This document shows positions 7,079 to 15,388 of a stretch of 64,000 nt of DNA, piece after piece. Positions within the stretch are counted from its first letter, which is position 1, and each line of letters opens with the position of its first letter. The position numbers were made by a program, and so were the translations under genes. Location: assembly GCF_007858185.1 (NCBI RefSeq), contig NZ_VFES01000012.1:62001-126000 (forward strand). The letters are read 5' to 3'. The notes under the pieces were generated by a model that was given only the letters and a program-made list of their open reading frames with translations, ran no database searches and was not told where the DNA came from. Origin of the DNA: Pseudomonas grimontii. Its GTDB lineage: Bacteria; Pseudomonadota; Gammaproteobacteria; Pseudomonadales; Pseudomonadaceae.

Positions 7079-9091
7079 TCAGCGTCTCTTCAGGTAACCG
7101 CTGGTGGAGCTGCGGCGTTGAGGGGGTGCAGCGGGTCGCGGTTGGGCGGCCGGAGCGACAGGTTGTTGTAAAGATTGTGACCTTGAAACCGGCACTGGAC
7201 CTTCAACGTCCCTAACTTCATCCGGGGTATTGGAAGAGGGTTTCTCTACGAACAGCTCAGATTGCGCGAGAGCCTGAGCGACCCGATCCCAATCCCTTTC
7301 CTTGTATCGATCTAGGCCGAGGTAATGCGCCATCGCCAAGCAATACACCATCAGGTCTAAGGCTTCGTTACGCTCCGACTTACCTTTGATCCATTCAGTA
7401 ACCGGCTTGTTTTTCACATAGCGAGTGATCCTGCGCTCGGCAACGCATTGCGCGAAAAAGTCTTCAGGCAAATCTTTGGCAAAGTGCAAAGCACCTGGAC
7501 CGGACTCGAATGGATAACGGTTGTAGATCCAATCCTTCGCGGTGTCGGTACCGACAAACCAAAGCTCGGCCCCATTACGTTCGGTCTGGCCTCGCCAAGT
7601 GACGTCGACCATTGAGGGGCGCTGGGCAATCGGTGGCTTGCCTGGCTTGCTGGCACCCTTGATGGCAAAGACATTCCGCCAACGGCGTACGCGGCAGAAC
7701 TGGTAAACATCGTTGGTGTGGTGACCCCCCGTATCGACGGCGGTTGCCAAAATTGTCAAACCTACGCCACAGGGGTGCCAGTACCGCGCCTTTAGCTTTT
7801 CGTCCAACGCGGACCAGGTCTGCTCGTCCGATGGATTCCCCATGATCACCTGGTGATCAATGATCCAGCGCTCCATTCCAACACCCCAGCCCATGACCAT
7901 GAACTCGAGTCGATTGGCCTGAACATCCACCGAGGCCGTCAGCATAAGTGCGCCGTTAGGTACAGAGCCAAGCACGTAGTCTTCCTGCAGCGCACGAGCC
8001 TGCAGTACGCTGGCCTTTGTCTGTTCTTGTGTACTGTCCCAGACCTTCGCTAGACGCGTGTTGAAAAACACCTGCATCGCTTCAAGATCACCACTAGCCT
8101 GTTTTACCAGCGCCTCGTCGTAGTCCTTTGCCATCGACAACCAACTGGTCCAACCCAGTGGGGCATATAGGGCGTTGAGATGAAAACCAACGGTTTCACC
8201 ATCACCTTCAGCATGGGAACGCCACTCCCCCCGAGCCAGCATTTCACCCTTATGGTGTTCGTCAATAAGCGCGCCGCATTCAGGCCCGTTGCAAAGATAT
8301 TGGATTTGGCTGTAGTCCTCGGTGTACTTGAGGTTTTCCCACTCCAGCACTTGCATGTGCTGACAATGTGGGCACGGAACGTAGTAGTAACGCTGATCGC
8401 TCATAGCGAAAAGGTCGGCAATACGGGAGGCGCCCTTGAGGGTCGGTGAACTGGAGAAGTAAAACTTGGCTTTCCTACCAAATGTACTGCCCCGGATCTC
8501 GGCCAATTTTACCGGGTCGCCTTCATTACCCACATCGACCTCCCAGCGGTCGATCTCATCACCATAAATAAACCGTGCTGCCAACTCGGCCAGGTTGGCC
8601 GCTGAGCCTGCAGTTACCGCGTAAAGCGTCCCGCCCTCAAACTCTTTTGTATCCTGAGTGTTCTTAGCATCACGTGAGCGTGGCGCAGCCACTCTTTCAC
8701 GCAAAACCGGCGTTGCATCTATCGTTTTGCTGATCCGAGACGAAACCCGCGAAGCCAGTTTAAGGGTGGGCAGCAGTGTCAGAATGTTCGACGGCGACAT
8801 ATGAATGAGCGCCCCGATCCAGTTCAACGCGATCTGCGTTTTCATCAATTGCGAAGCCACCATGGTGACTACTCGCTTGCAAGGGTGTGCCGGGGACAAA
8901 CAACGCATCGGCTCACGGGCATAGGGCGTGCGGGATGTTCGATACTGGCCAGGCTCAGCGGCCCCCACACTGCGCGGAATTCGCATGTATTCATCGGCCC
9001 ATTCATCGACCCAGAGGTCAGGGTCAGGATGCAAGCCGCGAAAATACGCCGTGCGGTAAACCTCTGCACCGTCAGCGTATGGAAAATGCAT
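7079..9091 (-). CDS. Terminase large subunit (GpA family)
   Basis: A 670-residue terminase of the lambda gpA family. The ATPase half has a deviant P-loop region (MVASQLMKTQIALNWIGA, about 77-94), normal for gpA-type enzymes, and Walker B at FIYGDEID (174-181). A zinc-ribbon-like CPHC...CNGPEC pair lies near 240-285. The nuclease half has ATAVDTGGHHTNDVYQF near residue 450. The C-terminal 50 residues are Pro/Ser/Gln rich and probably flexible. It would cut concatemers at cos-type sites together with the small subunit encoded just upstream. Confidence 0.95.
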   Translation of the reverse strand: MHFPYADGAEVYRTAYFRGLHPDPDLWVDEWADEYMRIPRSVGAAEPGQYRTSRTPYAREPMRCLSPAHPCKRVVTMVASQLMKTQIALNWIGALIHMSPSNILTLLPTLKLASRVSSRISKTIDATPVLRERVAAPRSRDAKNTQDTKEFEGGTLYAVTAGSAANLAELAARFIYGDEIDRWEVDVGNEGDPVKLAEIRGSTFGRKAKFYFSSSPTLKGASRIADLFAMSDQRYYYVPCPHCQHMQVLEWENLKYTEDYSQIQYLCNGPECGALIDEHHKGEMLARGEWRSHAEGDGETVGFHLNALYAPLGWTSWLSMAKDYDEALVKQASGDLEAMQVFFNTRLAKVWDSTQEQTKASVLQARALQEDYVLGSVPNGALMLTASVDVQANRLEFMVMGWGVGMERWIIDHQVIMGNPSDEQTWSALDEKLKARYWHPCGVGLTILATAVDTGGHHTNDVYQFCRVRRWRNVFAIKGASKPGKPPIAQRPSMVDVTWRGQTERNGAELWFVGTDTAKDWIYNRYPFESGPGALHFAKDLPEDFFAQCVAERRITRYVKNKPVTEWIKGKSERNEALDLMVYCLAMAHYLGLDRYKERDWDRVAQALAQSELFVEKPSSNTPDEVRDVEGPVPVSRSQSLQQPVAPAAQPRPAAPPQRRSSTSGYLKRR

Positions 9092-9096
9092 CAGGG

Positions 9097-9660
9097 TCAG
9101 CTCTTAGTTAGTGCTCGGGAAAGATCACTGATTGACATGCGCTCAGCGTCTTCAAGGGTTCTTCTGATCGCCGCCGTCAGGTGTTTTTCGATTTCCCAGG
9201 GATCAGTGAGTGCAACCAGTTCCGAAGCGATTTGAGGCGGCAAGCCAAGTAGAAGATCTCGCAGCATCCGCCCGGCCTCAAAAGCCGCTTTGTCGACCAC
9301 TTCAGCCTCAACTAAGGAACCGTTTTCTTTTCTGACCTGGGTTTCAATTTGCTCAGCTTGAGCATGTTCACGGCGTGCGCGGGACCGTTGGTAATCGGGA
9401 ATTATCGGCTGTCCGCTACTAGCTGTCTGACGTACAGATAACGCAGGCGTTTGGGTTGCTGTCTGCTTGTCTTGCTCATGGCGAGCGGTCACCCCTACTT
9501 TGCTTGGGTCACGTGTAAGCGCCAGGAACTGCTCGCTAGCATCAACATCGATCAACCCTGCCTCATCCAAAACCAAGCGATTATTGAGTATCAGTTTGCT
9601 GATGTGCTGCTTGGACCAGCCTTTCAACGTGCCATATTCCTTACGAGTCAAAAAAGCCAT
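9097..9660 (-). CDS. Terminase small subunit (Nu1-like)
   Basis: A 187-residue DNA-recognition subunit. The ATG at 9660 has a near-perfect AGGAGG upstream at good spacing, so I prefer it to the longer frame starting at 9678. The N-terminal ~50 residues (MAFLTRKEYGTLKGWSKQHI) resemble the winged-helix Nu1/DNA-packaging domain. The middle is a charged coiled-coil (RARREHAQAEQIETQVRKEN) and the C-terminal helices likely bind the large subunit. It lies five bases before the large terminase gene. Confidence 0.85.
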   Translation of the reverse strand: MAFLTRKEYGTLKGWSKQHISKLILNNRLVLDEAGLIDVDASEQFLALTRDPSKVGVTARHEQDKQTATQTPALSVRQTASSGQPIIPDYQRSRARREHAQAEQIETQVRKENGSLVEAEVVDKAAFEAGRMLRDLLLGLPPQIASELVALTDPWEIEKHLTAAIRRTLEDAERMSISDLSRALTKS

Positions 9661-9824
9661 AAACCCTCCTATTTCCAAGCCCGGTCAACTGGTCAACCAG
9701 TCAACTGAGGTCAACTAACTTTCAAACCCAGCCACTAACGAAAAGCCGCGGGTTTCATGCCCCGTGTCCTTTGAATGCCGCCAGGGTCCCCGGCGACTTT
9801 TCGGCGCACCATTTTGATGCAAGC

Positions 9825-9857
9825 CTCTACAGGCCACGTATTTCGTGGCCTGTAGAG
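9825..9857. terminator. Perfect 14-bp hairpin just after the holin stop
   Basis: Two perfectly complementary 14-base arms surround a five-base loop, directly after the holin stop codon. Neither strand has a following T-run, so it is not a standard intrinsic terminator. It could be a 3'-end stabilising hairpin, a processing site or a protein-binding palindrome. The rest of 9661-9859 shows no gene I can support. Confidence 0.4.
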
Positions 9858-9859
9858 CA

Positions 9860-10204
9860 TCAGACCTGCCCGCTGCCCGAGGACGGCACATCGCACACGC
9901 CCAACCGCTTGGCGGCCCAGCGTTCGTACAGGCCAATGGCGACATCGGCGCCGGCCATCGCGGTGAGGCAGCCAATGCTCCCCGCCGCCAGGACCGACAT
10001 ACCCGATGCGTGCAACAACATCATGGTGGACAGTCCGCAGACCACGCAGGCCCCGGACCGAAGGAGCAAGCGGCGAACCAAGGACCAGCCGCTTACCCCC
10101 GCCTTGTCGGCCCGCCATGCCTCGCCGGAAATCCCGCCGACCAGGGACAGTACAATCACCATCCAGATCGGCATCTCAATAAGCGCTTGCTGCTCGTTTG
10201 TCAT
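9860..10204 (-). CDS. Phage holin (LydA-like)
   Basis: A 114-residue membrane protein beginning MTNEQQALIEMPIWMVIVLS. I chose this start because the longer frame to 10330 begins with non-phage-like sequence and crosses a terminator. Three hydrophobic segments are visible (about residues 12-28, 46-62 and 66-84), followed by a charged tail (YERWAAKRLG), as in LydA/phage_holin families. A holin forms membrane holes that release endolysin. No endolysin gene is next to it; it may lie left of the window. It heads the late operon, before the terminase genes. Confidence 0.8.
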   Translation of the reverse strand: MTNEQQALIEMPIWMVIVLSLVGGISGEAWRADKAGVSGWSLVRRLLLRSGACVVCGLSTMMLLHASGMSVLAAGSIGCLTAMAGADVAIGLYERWAAKRLGVCDVPSSGSGQV

Positions 10205-10222
10205 CGCCCTACCCCATAAACG

Positions 10223-10248
10223 CAAAAACCCGGCGCAATGGCCAGGTT
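10223..10248 (-). terminator. Terminator-like hairpin in front of the holin gene
   Basis: On the minus strand an eight-pair stem (AACCTGGC with GCCGGGTT, one G-T pair) is followed by TTTTT and G. It stands about 20 bases before the holin start, at the head of the late operon. A terminator here fits a Q/N-style antitermination switch for late genes; the candidate antiterminator is encoded just upstream. Confidence 0.55.
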
Positions 10249-10721
10249 CAGTGTGGTGGTGTGTCCCGCTGTCTGCGGTCGCACCTATCGAAGATGTGTA
10301 CTTTTTACAGGTGGATTCCGGTGGCAGCAAGCCTGTTTTAATGCCACACGGCCAATATCCTGGGTACGTCTAGGGAATGTCGGTGAATATCTACAGTTCG
10401 GCTATAAGCGCCTCCGGCGCTGTCCTACTGTCCCACTATATTGAATCGAAGTAGGACAGCTACAGGCGCCTGAATTCGTGGCTCTGACCTACTGTCCTAC
10501 CTTTTTTACTTTTATCTTGTGTATAGAGAGAAAGCTAAAAGCACGCGTGCGCGCCATGGGCGCGAATACGTGCCCGCTATGCTCATGTGTGCGAGGGGCG
10601 GGTAGAGGTTGGACGGTAGGACAGGCCAACAACGGCGCGGGCTGCGCCAGTCCGACCGAGCTAAATGCTAGTCGGACAAAGCGGGACAGTTGGACAGGGG
10701 CACGCGGAATGATGCCGACGA
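10249..10721. other. Long non-coding gap with clustered GTAGGACAG repeats
   Basis: No convincing gene is seen here. The stretch holds at least four copies, on both strands, of GTAGGACAG or its complement (about 10420-10435, 10451-10459, 10489-10500 and 10615-10624) and looser copies near 10671-10697. A small GC palindrome (AGCGCC-TCC-GGCGCT) lies at about 10408-10422. The gap separates replication genes from the late operon, so it may hold the replication origin or the late promoter with its control sites. Confidence 0.6.
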
Positions 10722-11081
10722 TCATGCAGCCGCCTCCATCAGCATGAATGCGATATGCAGGTGGGCTGCGTGCAGGCGCAGATAGTAGGTATCGCGCCCA
10801 CATTCGCAATGGGCATACTTCAAGCGCATGTCGGTGTCGTGGTTGCAGTAATGCTCACGAACGACGGTCGCAAGCTCTTGGTCCAGATGCTTGTTCACTA
10901 TCAGCTCTATATCCAGCGAGCCCTCCAGCGGCGCACGAAATGCACGCCGACCGCGAATCAACTGCCCGTTACTCTCCATCATCATGGCGACCATGTTGCC
11001 GCCAGCAAGCCCACCCTTGGTGAAGTCGCTGTGCAGCTCTTCTGCCCACGTTCTTAGACGTGTATCGATTTCTTTAATCAA
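10722..11081 (-). CDS. Putative late-gene antiterminator (Q-like)
   Basis: A 119-residue protein of uncertain family. The C-terminal half (LATVVREHYCN..., CGRDTYYLRLHAAHLHIAFM) has a helix-turn-helix look and resembles the phi80/phage antitermination Q type, where a RYxxG-like stretch precedes a recognition helix. Its place, after the primase and before the terminator-fronted late operon, is where Q proteins are found. It overlaps the primase stop by eight bases. No catalytic residues are seen. An alternative is a phage protein of unknown role. Confidence 0.5.
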   Translation of the reverse strand: MIKEIDTRLRTWAEELHSDFTKGGLAGGNMVAMMMESNGQLIRGRRAFRAPLEGSLDIELIVNKHLDQELATVVREHYCNHDTDMRLKYAHCECGRDTYYLRLHAAHLHIAFMLMEAAA

Positions 11082-13290
11082 AGCATGGTTCCTCGATCAC
11101 CGACTGCTGCAAGGCAGACGCTCGCCCCCAAGCTTTGGGCTTTTCGTAGGCCCATGGCCGCACGCCGCTTTTTGCCAATGCCGGCATGCGCCGCTTACGC
11201 CAACCCAGCCGGTGCATGATCGCCCCCACTCGCATCTGCTCGGGCTTACCCCAATGGCCGAAGTCCAGCTTCAGCGCCTGCGTCAGGATCTCGTTACCAG
11301 TGGCGGTTTCGCCGATCTGCGACTCTTCCATCCACGCGAGGATTGGCCCTTCCCATTCGTCCACCACGAAGCGTTCGTCCTGCGCTTCGGCGAACATCCA
11401 GGATTCGTCTTTGGTCACCCACCAGATGTCGCCAGCCTCGAAGCAGAACAACGCCTCAGCCCACAGCTGATCGCGGATCTCGCGCAATTGCTCCAAATCG
11501 ACCTTGTTGCAGAACACCGGCCAGTAGCGGCGGTTGCCCGTGGCGTCCTTGAGATATTCCTCTTGGTTGGTGGTGCCCACGAAAACACACTGGCGTGGCA
11601 CGTCGTTCGTTCTCCGGCCGTAGCTCTCGCGGTAGGTGTCGGTGGACGCGGAGAAGAATTGCTTGGCCTTGGTACTCTCTGCCTTGTTGAAACTGTCCAG
11701 CTCCCCCAGCTCGACAATCCACTTGCCGCGAATCGCCTGGAAGCTGTCCTTGTCGCCGAGCGCAAAAGGCGTGTCCATGAACCACTCGCCACCGAGGACG
11801 CCCATGGCCGTGGACTTACCAGCGCCCTGCCCGCCCTCAAGGATCATCACCGAGTCAGCCTTGCAGCCTGGGCGCATCACCCGTGCGACCGCAGAGATCA
11901 GCCAGCGTTTACCGACCTTTGCCGAGTATTCGCTGGCCTGAACGCCCAACACGTCGGTCAGCCAGGTTTCAATGCGGGGCACGCGGTCCCATTGCAGCTT
12001 CTCCAGGTACTCCCGCACCGGGTGGAAAGCATGGTCGTGGGCAACCACGCTGACCGCCTCGATCACGTGGGAGGCTTTGACCCGCAGGTTGTATTGCTGC
12101 GCGAGCCACTTCATCACCCGCATGTCATCGATGTCGGCCCAGTCACCGGCACCACCGCCAAAGGGCGCAGACCGCAGCTTGACGATCTTGGAGCTGAATA
12201 CGCTGTAACCGATGACCCCGGCCCAGCGTTCGTCATTGCCCAGGATCAGCTCGACGTTTTGCATGTGCGCGATTAGGGAACCGTTTTCGGTCCGCGCCAG
12301 TTGGTCTTTCCAGCCACCAGCTGCAGGAGGCTTGACCACCGCCAACACCTGGCGGCGGACGGCCTCCAAACCTTCGGCGACGTGCAGGTCGTTGAAGTCG
12401 GTCCACTTGATCTCGCGTTCGCCGGAGAACACCGGCGCAACCACCTGGCCACCGACGATCAGCGCGGCATTGGCGGCTTTCTCTTCGCCGGGGTTCCAGG
12501 GTTCACCGTTGGGGCGCTTGGTCTTCCAGTCATCGTCGCGGCAGATGATCAGCGGGCAACCGGGAAAGCGCTCGCGCATCGCCTTCGAGACCGGCAGCAG
12601 GTTGCCCGCGTCGAAAGCGATGGCGACAGTTAGCGACGTCGCCATGTGCAGGCTGGCGCCCGTGGCGTAGCCCTCACACACCAGCACCGGCTCACCCGGC
12701 TCAGGGTGTGGGCCGATCAGGTGGAAGGCACCTTCCTTCGACATACCGTAGGGCCAGTACGCCTTGTCGCGTCCGGTGTCCTCTTGCTTCGCGGGAAAGA
12801 TCACCTGCAGGCCGACGATCTGGTCGCGCACGTTGCACATGGGCACTAAAAATGCGCCGGTACGGGGCGCATAGCGAACCTTGAAGCCGACGATCTGCTT
12901 TCGATCCAGATACGCACTCTTGCCCTTTTCAGGCATGCGCTTGAACAGACCGGCAGCACGGCTAGCCGCTCGACGTGATGCGTTGGCAGCGATCTCGGCG
13001 GCCTTACGCTTGGCGTCTTCCTGGCGAGCGCGCATGACCTCGCGCTCTTCGGGGCTCATGCGCCCGGCCTTGACCTTGATCTTTTGGGTGTCGCCGGAAC
13101 GCCAATCACCGAAGCTGCCGAAGATCAGCGTTTCGTTCTTCTCGGTTCGGTGTTCGTGTACGACGTACCATCCGTTTTTTTCTTTGCCTTTGTCCTGGGT
13201 GGTTTTGCAGCGGGTGAGCTTGCCAAACACGAGGGGTTGGTCGGGTTCAAGGCCGTAATCCGCGAACTGATTGAGTACTTCATCGAGCAT
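11074..13290 (-). CDS. Phage replication primase/helicase (toprim plus VapE domain)
   Basis: A 738-residue protein. The N-terminal ~120 residues include a charged helix. Residues about 195-310 look like a toprim domain, with the Glu in VLVCEGYATG (Glu206) and the CRDDD acidic cluster (252-254). The C-terminal half is a VapE (virulence-associated E) helicase-like ATPase with Walker A GGQGAGKST (486-494) and a WIVELGELDSFNKAE sensor region. Such proteins combine priming and origin opening in prophages. It overlaps the zinc-finger gene upstream by 11 bases and the Q-like gene downstream by eight. Confidence 0.9.
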   Translation of the reverse strand: MLDEVLNQFADYGLEPDQPLVFGKLTRCKTTQDKGKEKNGWYVVHEHRTEKNETLIFGSFGDWRSGDTQKIKVKAGRMSPEEREVMRARQEDAKRKAAEIAANASRRAASRAAGLFKRMPEKGKSAYLDRKQIVGFKVRYAPRTGAFLVPMCNVRDQIVGLQVIFPAKQEDTGRDKAYWPYGMSKEGAFHLIGPHPEPGEPVLVCEGYATGASLHMATSLTVAIAFDAGNLLPVSKAMRERFPGCPLIICRDDDWKTKRPNGEPWNPGEEKAANAALIVGGQVVAPVFSGEREIKWTDFNDLHVAEGLEAVRRQVLAVVKPPAAGGWKDQLARTENGSLIAHMQNVELILGNDERWAGVIGYSVFSSKIVKLRSAPFGGGAGDWADIDDMRVMKWLAQQYNLRVKASHVIEAVSVVAHDHAFHPVREYLEKLQWDRVPRIETWLTDVLGVQASEYSAKVGKRWLISAVARVMRPGCKADSVMILEGGQGAGKSTAMGVLGGEWFMDTPFALGDKDSFQAIRGKWIVELGELDSFNKAESTKAKQFFSASTDTYRESYGRRTNDVPRQCVFVGTTNQEEYLKDATGNRRYWPVFCNKVDLEQLREIRDQLWAEALFCFEAGDIWWVTKDESWMFAEAQDERFVVDEWEGPILAWMEESQIGETATGNEILTQALKLDFGHWGKPEQMRVGAIMHRLGWRKRRMPALAKSGVRPWAYEKPKAWGRASALQQSVIEEPCFD

Positions 13291-13507
13291 AACGCGACGC
13301 CCTCAAATCATCAGCGGACTTGCACCCAATGCAGAGCGTGCAACCGGGTTGAGCCAAGCGACGCGCCTCCGGGATGGGCTCATCACATCCATCACAGAAC
13401 ATCAGGGAATGCAGAGCAGTGTTGGACATCAAAGCCAGACGCGCGGCGACGGCCTGATCAATCCGCTCTTGCACCAGGTCATTTGCAAAATCAGCAATAT
13501 CAGCCAC
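13280..13507 (-). CDS. DksA/TraR-family zinc finger protein
   Basis: A 75-residue protein starting at a GTG that overlaps the stop of the CII-like gene. It has an N-terminal acidic helix (ADIADFANDLVQERIDQAVA) and a four-Cys zinc finger, CDGC (38-41) with CIGC (59-62), in the order seen in TraR and phage DksA-like proteins. These bind the RNA polymerase secondary channel and change promoter use without DNA binding. It lies between the CII-like regulator and the primase, overlapping both, so it is probably made early. Confidence 0.85.
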   Translation of the reverse strand: MADIADFANDLVQERIDQAVAARLALMSNTALHSLMFCDGCDEPIPEARRLAQPGCTLCIGCKSADDLRASRYAR

Positions 13508-14018
13508 GTTCCACCCCACGAGTCGTCTGGTTGACGTACCGAGCGCGGTTGTACATGCCCAACAATCCCTGGATTCCGCGAAAAACCAACTGGCGGATCT
13601 CAGCCAGCTCGCCGTCATCGACCTTGCCGTCGCCAATGTGCTTTGCCCAGGTCTCGGACAAATCTGCGACCTGCCGGAAAAACTGCGCAATCCCCGTGGT
13701 GAGGGTTTCGGGCATGTCATTGGTGTACGCCTCGGCCAGTTCCTGCCAGATCGTGTCGCCGACAAGGCCGTGCACCGCATCGAGAATGCGGCGGTCTTTA
13801 GTCAGCTCGAGGATCTCGCCGAACTCTTGAACGTTGACGCTGTGAGAAGGATGGGTGGGAGACAATTTGTGCTGCAACGTGGTGGCATTGCGGCCGGTGG
13901 TGGCGGCGATTGCTGCGGCACCGCCGGGATAGTCCCGTGCGGCGTGGTACAAGGCTAATTCGAGCGTCAGTATTTCCTTTTGCGCTCGATCAACACAGCT
14001 TAAAGCTACTCGGCTCAT
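13500..14018 (-). CDS. Phage regulatory CII-like protein (CP76 family)
   Basis: A 172-residue protein starting MSRVALSCVDRAQKEILTLE; an AGGA about eight bases upstream supports this ATG over the longer frame to 14159. The DYPGGAAAIAATTGRNATTLQHKLSP region (kept here only in outline) is a helix-turn-helix typical of the CP76/CII-like phage regulators, followed by NVQEFGEILELTKDRRILDA, a standard part of this family. It probably activates or represses early phage promoters in the lysis-lysogeny choice. It is first in the replication operon after cro. Confidence 0.85.
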   Translation of the reverse strand: MSRVALSCVDRAQKEILTLELALYHAARDYPGGAAAIAATTGRNATTLQHKLSPTHPSHSVNVQEFGEILELTKDRRILDAVHGLVGDTIWQELAEAYTNDMPETLTTGIAQFFRQVADLSETWAKHIGDGKVDDGELAEIRQLVFRGIQGLLGMYNRARYVNQTTRGVERG

Positions 14019-14342
14019 GGCATTAATCCTACTAAGTTGCCAGTGCCCCGCGACGTGTAGTGGTGATACATTTGCCGCGTGGCTTGAAAGGGCCCAAACG
14101 CCGGCTAGATCTAGGGATCGAAACCGGCACCGTGCCGAGGCGAACAATCCGTTGCTCACCTCTGGCGCAACAGCTGCCTAATCTGTGGTGGAAAAGGCAG
14201 CAACCCAAGACATCCGTGTCTTGGCAGCGCGATAAAGGGAGGTGGTTTGCATGTGGTGTGCCCTCCTACCTTCGTCGCGACCCGACAGCACTGTGGTGGT
14301 GTGTGCCGGGAGGAACTGGGCGGCCCTTGGGTCGCCTTTTTT
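14019..14342. other. Non-coding gap between cro and the CII-like gene with several hairpins
   Basis: No gene I can support. The stretch holds an 8-bp perfect hairpin (CCAAGACA-TCCG-TGTCTTGG, 14205-14224), a weaker GGAGG/CCTCC stem (14238-14266), and a plus-strand intrinsic terminator at its end. Together they suggest a short structured plus-strand transcript antisense to the cro-CII leader. The 113-codon plus-strand frame here looks random in composition. Confidence 0.4.
14318..14342 (+). terminator. Plus-strand intrinsic terminator against cro
   Basis: GGCGGCCC-TT-GGGTCGCC is followed by six T on the plus strand. No annotated plus-strand gene precedes it, so it implies a short RNA ending here, antisense to the leader between cro and the CII-like gene. 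Confidence 0.6.
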
Positions 14343-14567
14343 CTATGCCGCGTTTGGAATATCGGACTCGGGAGGAAAAACGTCATCAAGCGTGCAGGTA
14401 GCGCCTAGTTGATTCAACGCGGCAGTAATTGCACGGCACTCGCTCAAACCTGGCATCCGGTGACCAGACTCGTAGTTGCTCAAGCGAGCCTGGGTCCACC
14501 CGAGGACCTCACGTAGATCCCGTTGCTTGATCTGCGCCTCCTTACGGATGCAGCCGATTCGGTTCAT
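14343..14567 (-). CDS. Cro-like XRE helix-turn-helix repressor
   Basis: A 74-residue protein made of one XRE helix-turn-helix: KQRDLREVLGWTQARLSNYE with the typical RLSNYESGHRMPGLSEC. It is transcribed away from cI with only 102 bases between the starts, the usual cI/cro layout. The region upstream holds a GGAG site, a TAGAGT -10 (14594-14599) and a TTGAAG -35 (14617-14622) with 17 bases between them; a repressor palindrome lies in the spacer. It probably represses cI during lytic growth. Confidence 0.85.
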   Translation of the reverse strand: MNRIGCIRKEAQIKQRDLREVLGWTQARLSNYESGHRMPGLSECRAITAALNQLGATCTLDDVFPPESDIPNAA

Positions 14568-14593
14568 GTACTCAGCTCCTTTTGACTTCGCAC

Positions 14594-14658
14594 ACTCTAA
14601 ACACGATTCGTGATTACTTCAACACGATAAGTGAGAAAAAAACATTTCAATACGTGAT
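14594..14658. promoter_or_regulatory. cI/cro operator region with three repressor sites and the cro promoter
   Basis: The palindrome CACGATTCGTG (14602-14612), a variant CACGATAAGTG (14623-14633) and a half site ACGTGAT (about 14652-14658) are spaced by about two helical turns. The first lies between the -35 (TTGAAG) and -10 (TAGAGT) of the minus-strand cro promoter. The same motif reappears downstream of cI. These are the likely CI/Cro operators. Confidence 0.75.
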
Positions 14659-14669
14659 AAAAAATCCCC

Positions 14670-15377
14670 ATGGATACTTTAGGCTCCCGCATTCAGCGGC
14701 TCAGAAAACAGAAACGGCTCAGCCAAAAGAAGCTGGCTCAGGCTTGCGGCTGGGAATCTCAATCTCGGATCGGTAACTATGAGAGTGGTCTCAGAATGCC
14801 GAGTATTCCAGACCTTCAATTGCTGGCTCCTGCATTGGGCGTATCACTATCAGATTTGTTGGATGGCATTGAGGGTAGCCAGTTGATGGCATTGCAAGAT
14901 ACGCCGGCTGCCAACACGCCTCAGTTATGGGGCACAGAGAGCACCGCTATCAGGCATGCCGGCTCCATGAAGGAAGGAGTGGTAGCAGTGGTTGGATCCG
15001 CGAAACTGGGGGCTGATGGCTACTTTGAGGCTCTGGATTTCCCCACAGGTCATGGCGATGGATACCTTCACATTTACAGTGACGATCCCAATGCCTACGG
15101 ACTTCGTGTGATGGGCGACAGCATGCATCCGCGTATAAAAAACGGAGAGTATGTACTGATCGAGCCCAACAAAAACTACGTCACGGGGGACGAAGTCATG
15201 GTGCAAACCTTCGACGGTCGATCAATGATCAAAGAGTTCATCTACCTACGTGACGGTATCTTTCGGTTTGACAGCGTGAACCGTGATCACAGCCCTCTCC
15301 ACCTTGATCAGAACGAAGTTTCCAAGGTTCATCTAGTAGGCGGGATCCTCAAATCATCACGCTTCACGCATGAGTAA
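14670..15377 (+). CDS. CI-type phage repressor, LexA-like self-cleaving
   Basis: A 235-residue repressor. Residues 1-65 are an XRE helix-turn-helix (QKKLAQACGWESQSRIGNYE). The C-terminal part is an S24/LexA-like peptidase with the catalytic Ser in GDSMHP (Ser151) and Lys in RSMIKEF (Lys188). A probable cleavage bond is Ala97-Gly98 in RHAGSM. It should hold the prophage silent and be cleaved in the SOS response through RecA, linking induction to DNA damage. There is no clear Shine-Dalgarno, so translation may be weak. Palindromic operators lie on both sides of the gene. Confidence 0.93.
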   Translation: MDTLGSRIQRLRKQKRLSQKKLAQACGWESQSRIGNYESGLRMPSIPDLQLLAPALGVSLSDLLDGIEGSQLMALQDTPAANTPQLWGTESTAIRHAGSMKEGVVAVVGSAKLGADGYFEALDFPTGHGDGYLHIYSDDPNAYGLRVMGDSMHPRIKNGEYVLIEPNKNYVTGDEVMVQTFDGRSMIKEFIYLRDGIFRFDSVNRDHSPLHLDQNEVSKVHLVGGILKSSRFTHE

Positions 15378-15388
15378 AACAAAATAAT

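Noticed and set aside
9715..10118. Minus-strand frames overlapping the holin end
   Set aside because: They overlap the holin in other frames and have no motif or ribosome site.
14180..14252. 24-codon minus-strand frame with a fair ribosome site in the cro-CII gap
   Set aside because: Too short and without support; not enough to call a gene.
14060..14401. 113-codon plus-strand frame between cro and the CII-like gene
   Set aside because: Composition is random-looking (Arg/Trp/Pro rich), it runs through a terminator and into cro; more likely a non-coding RNA region.
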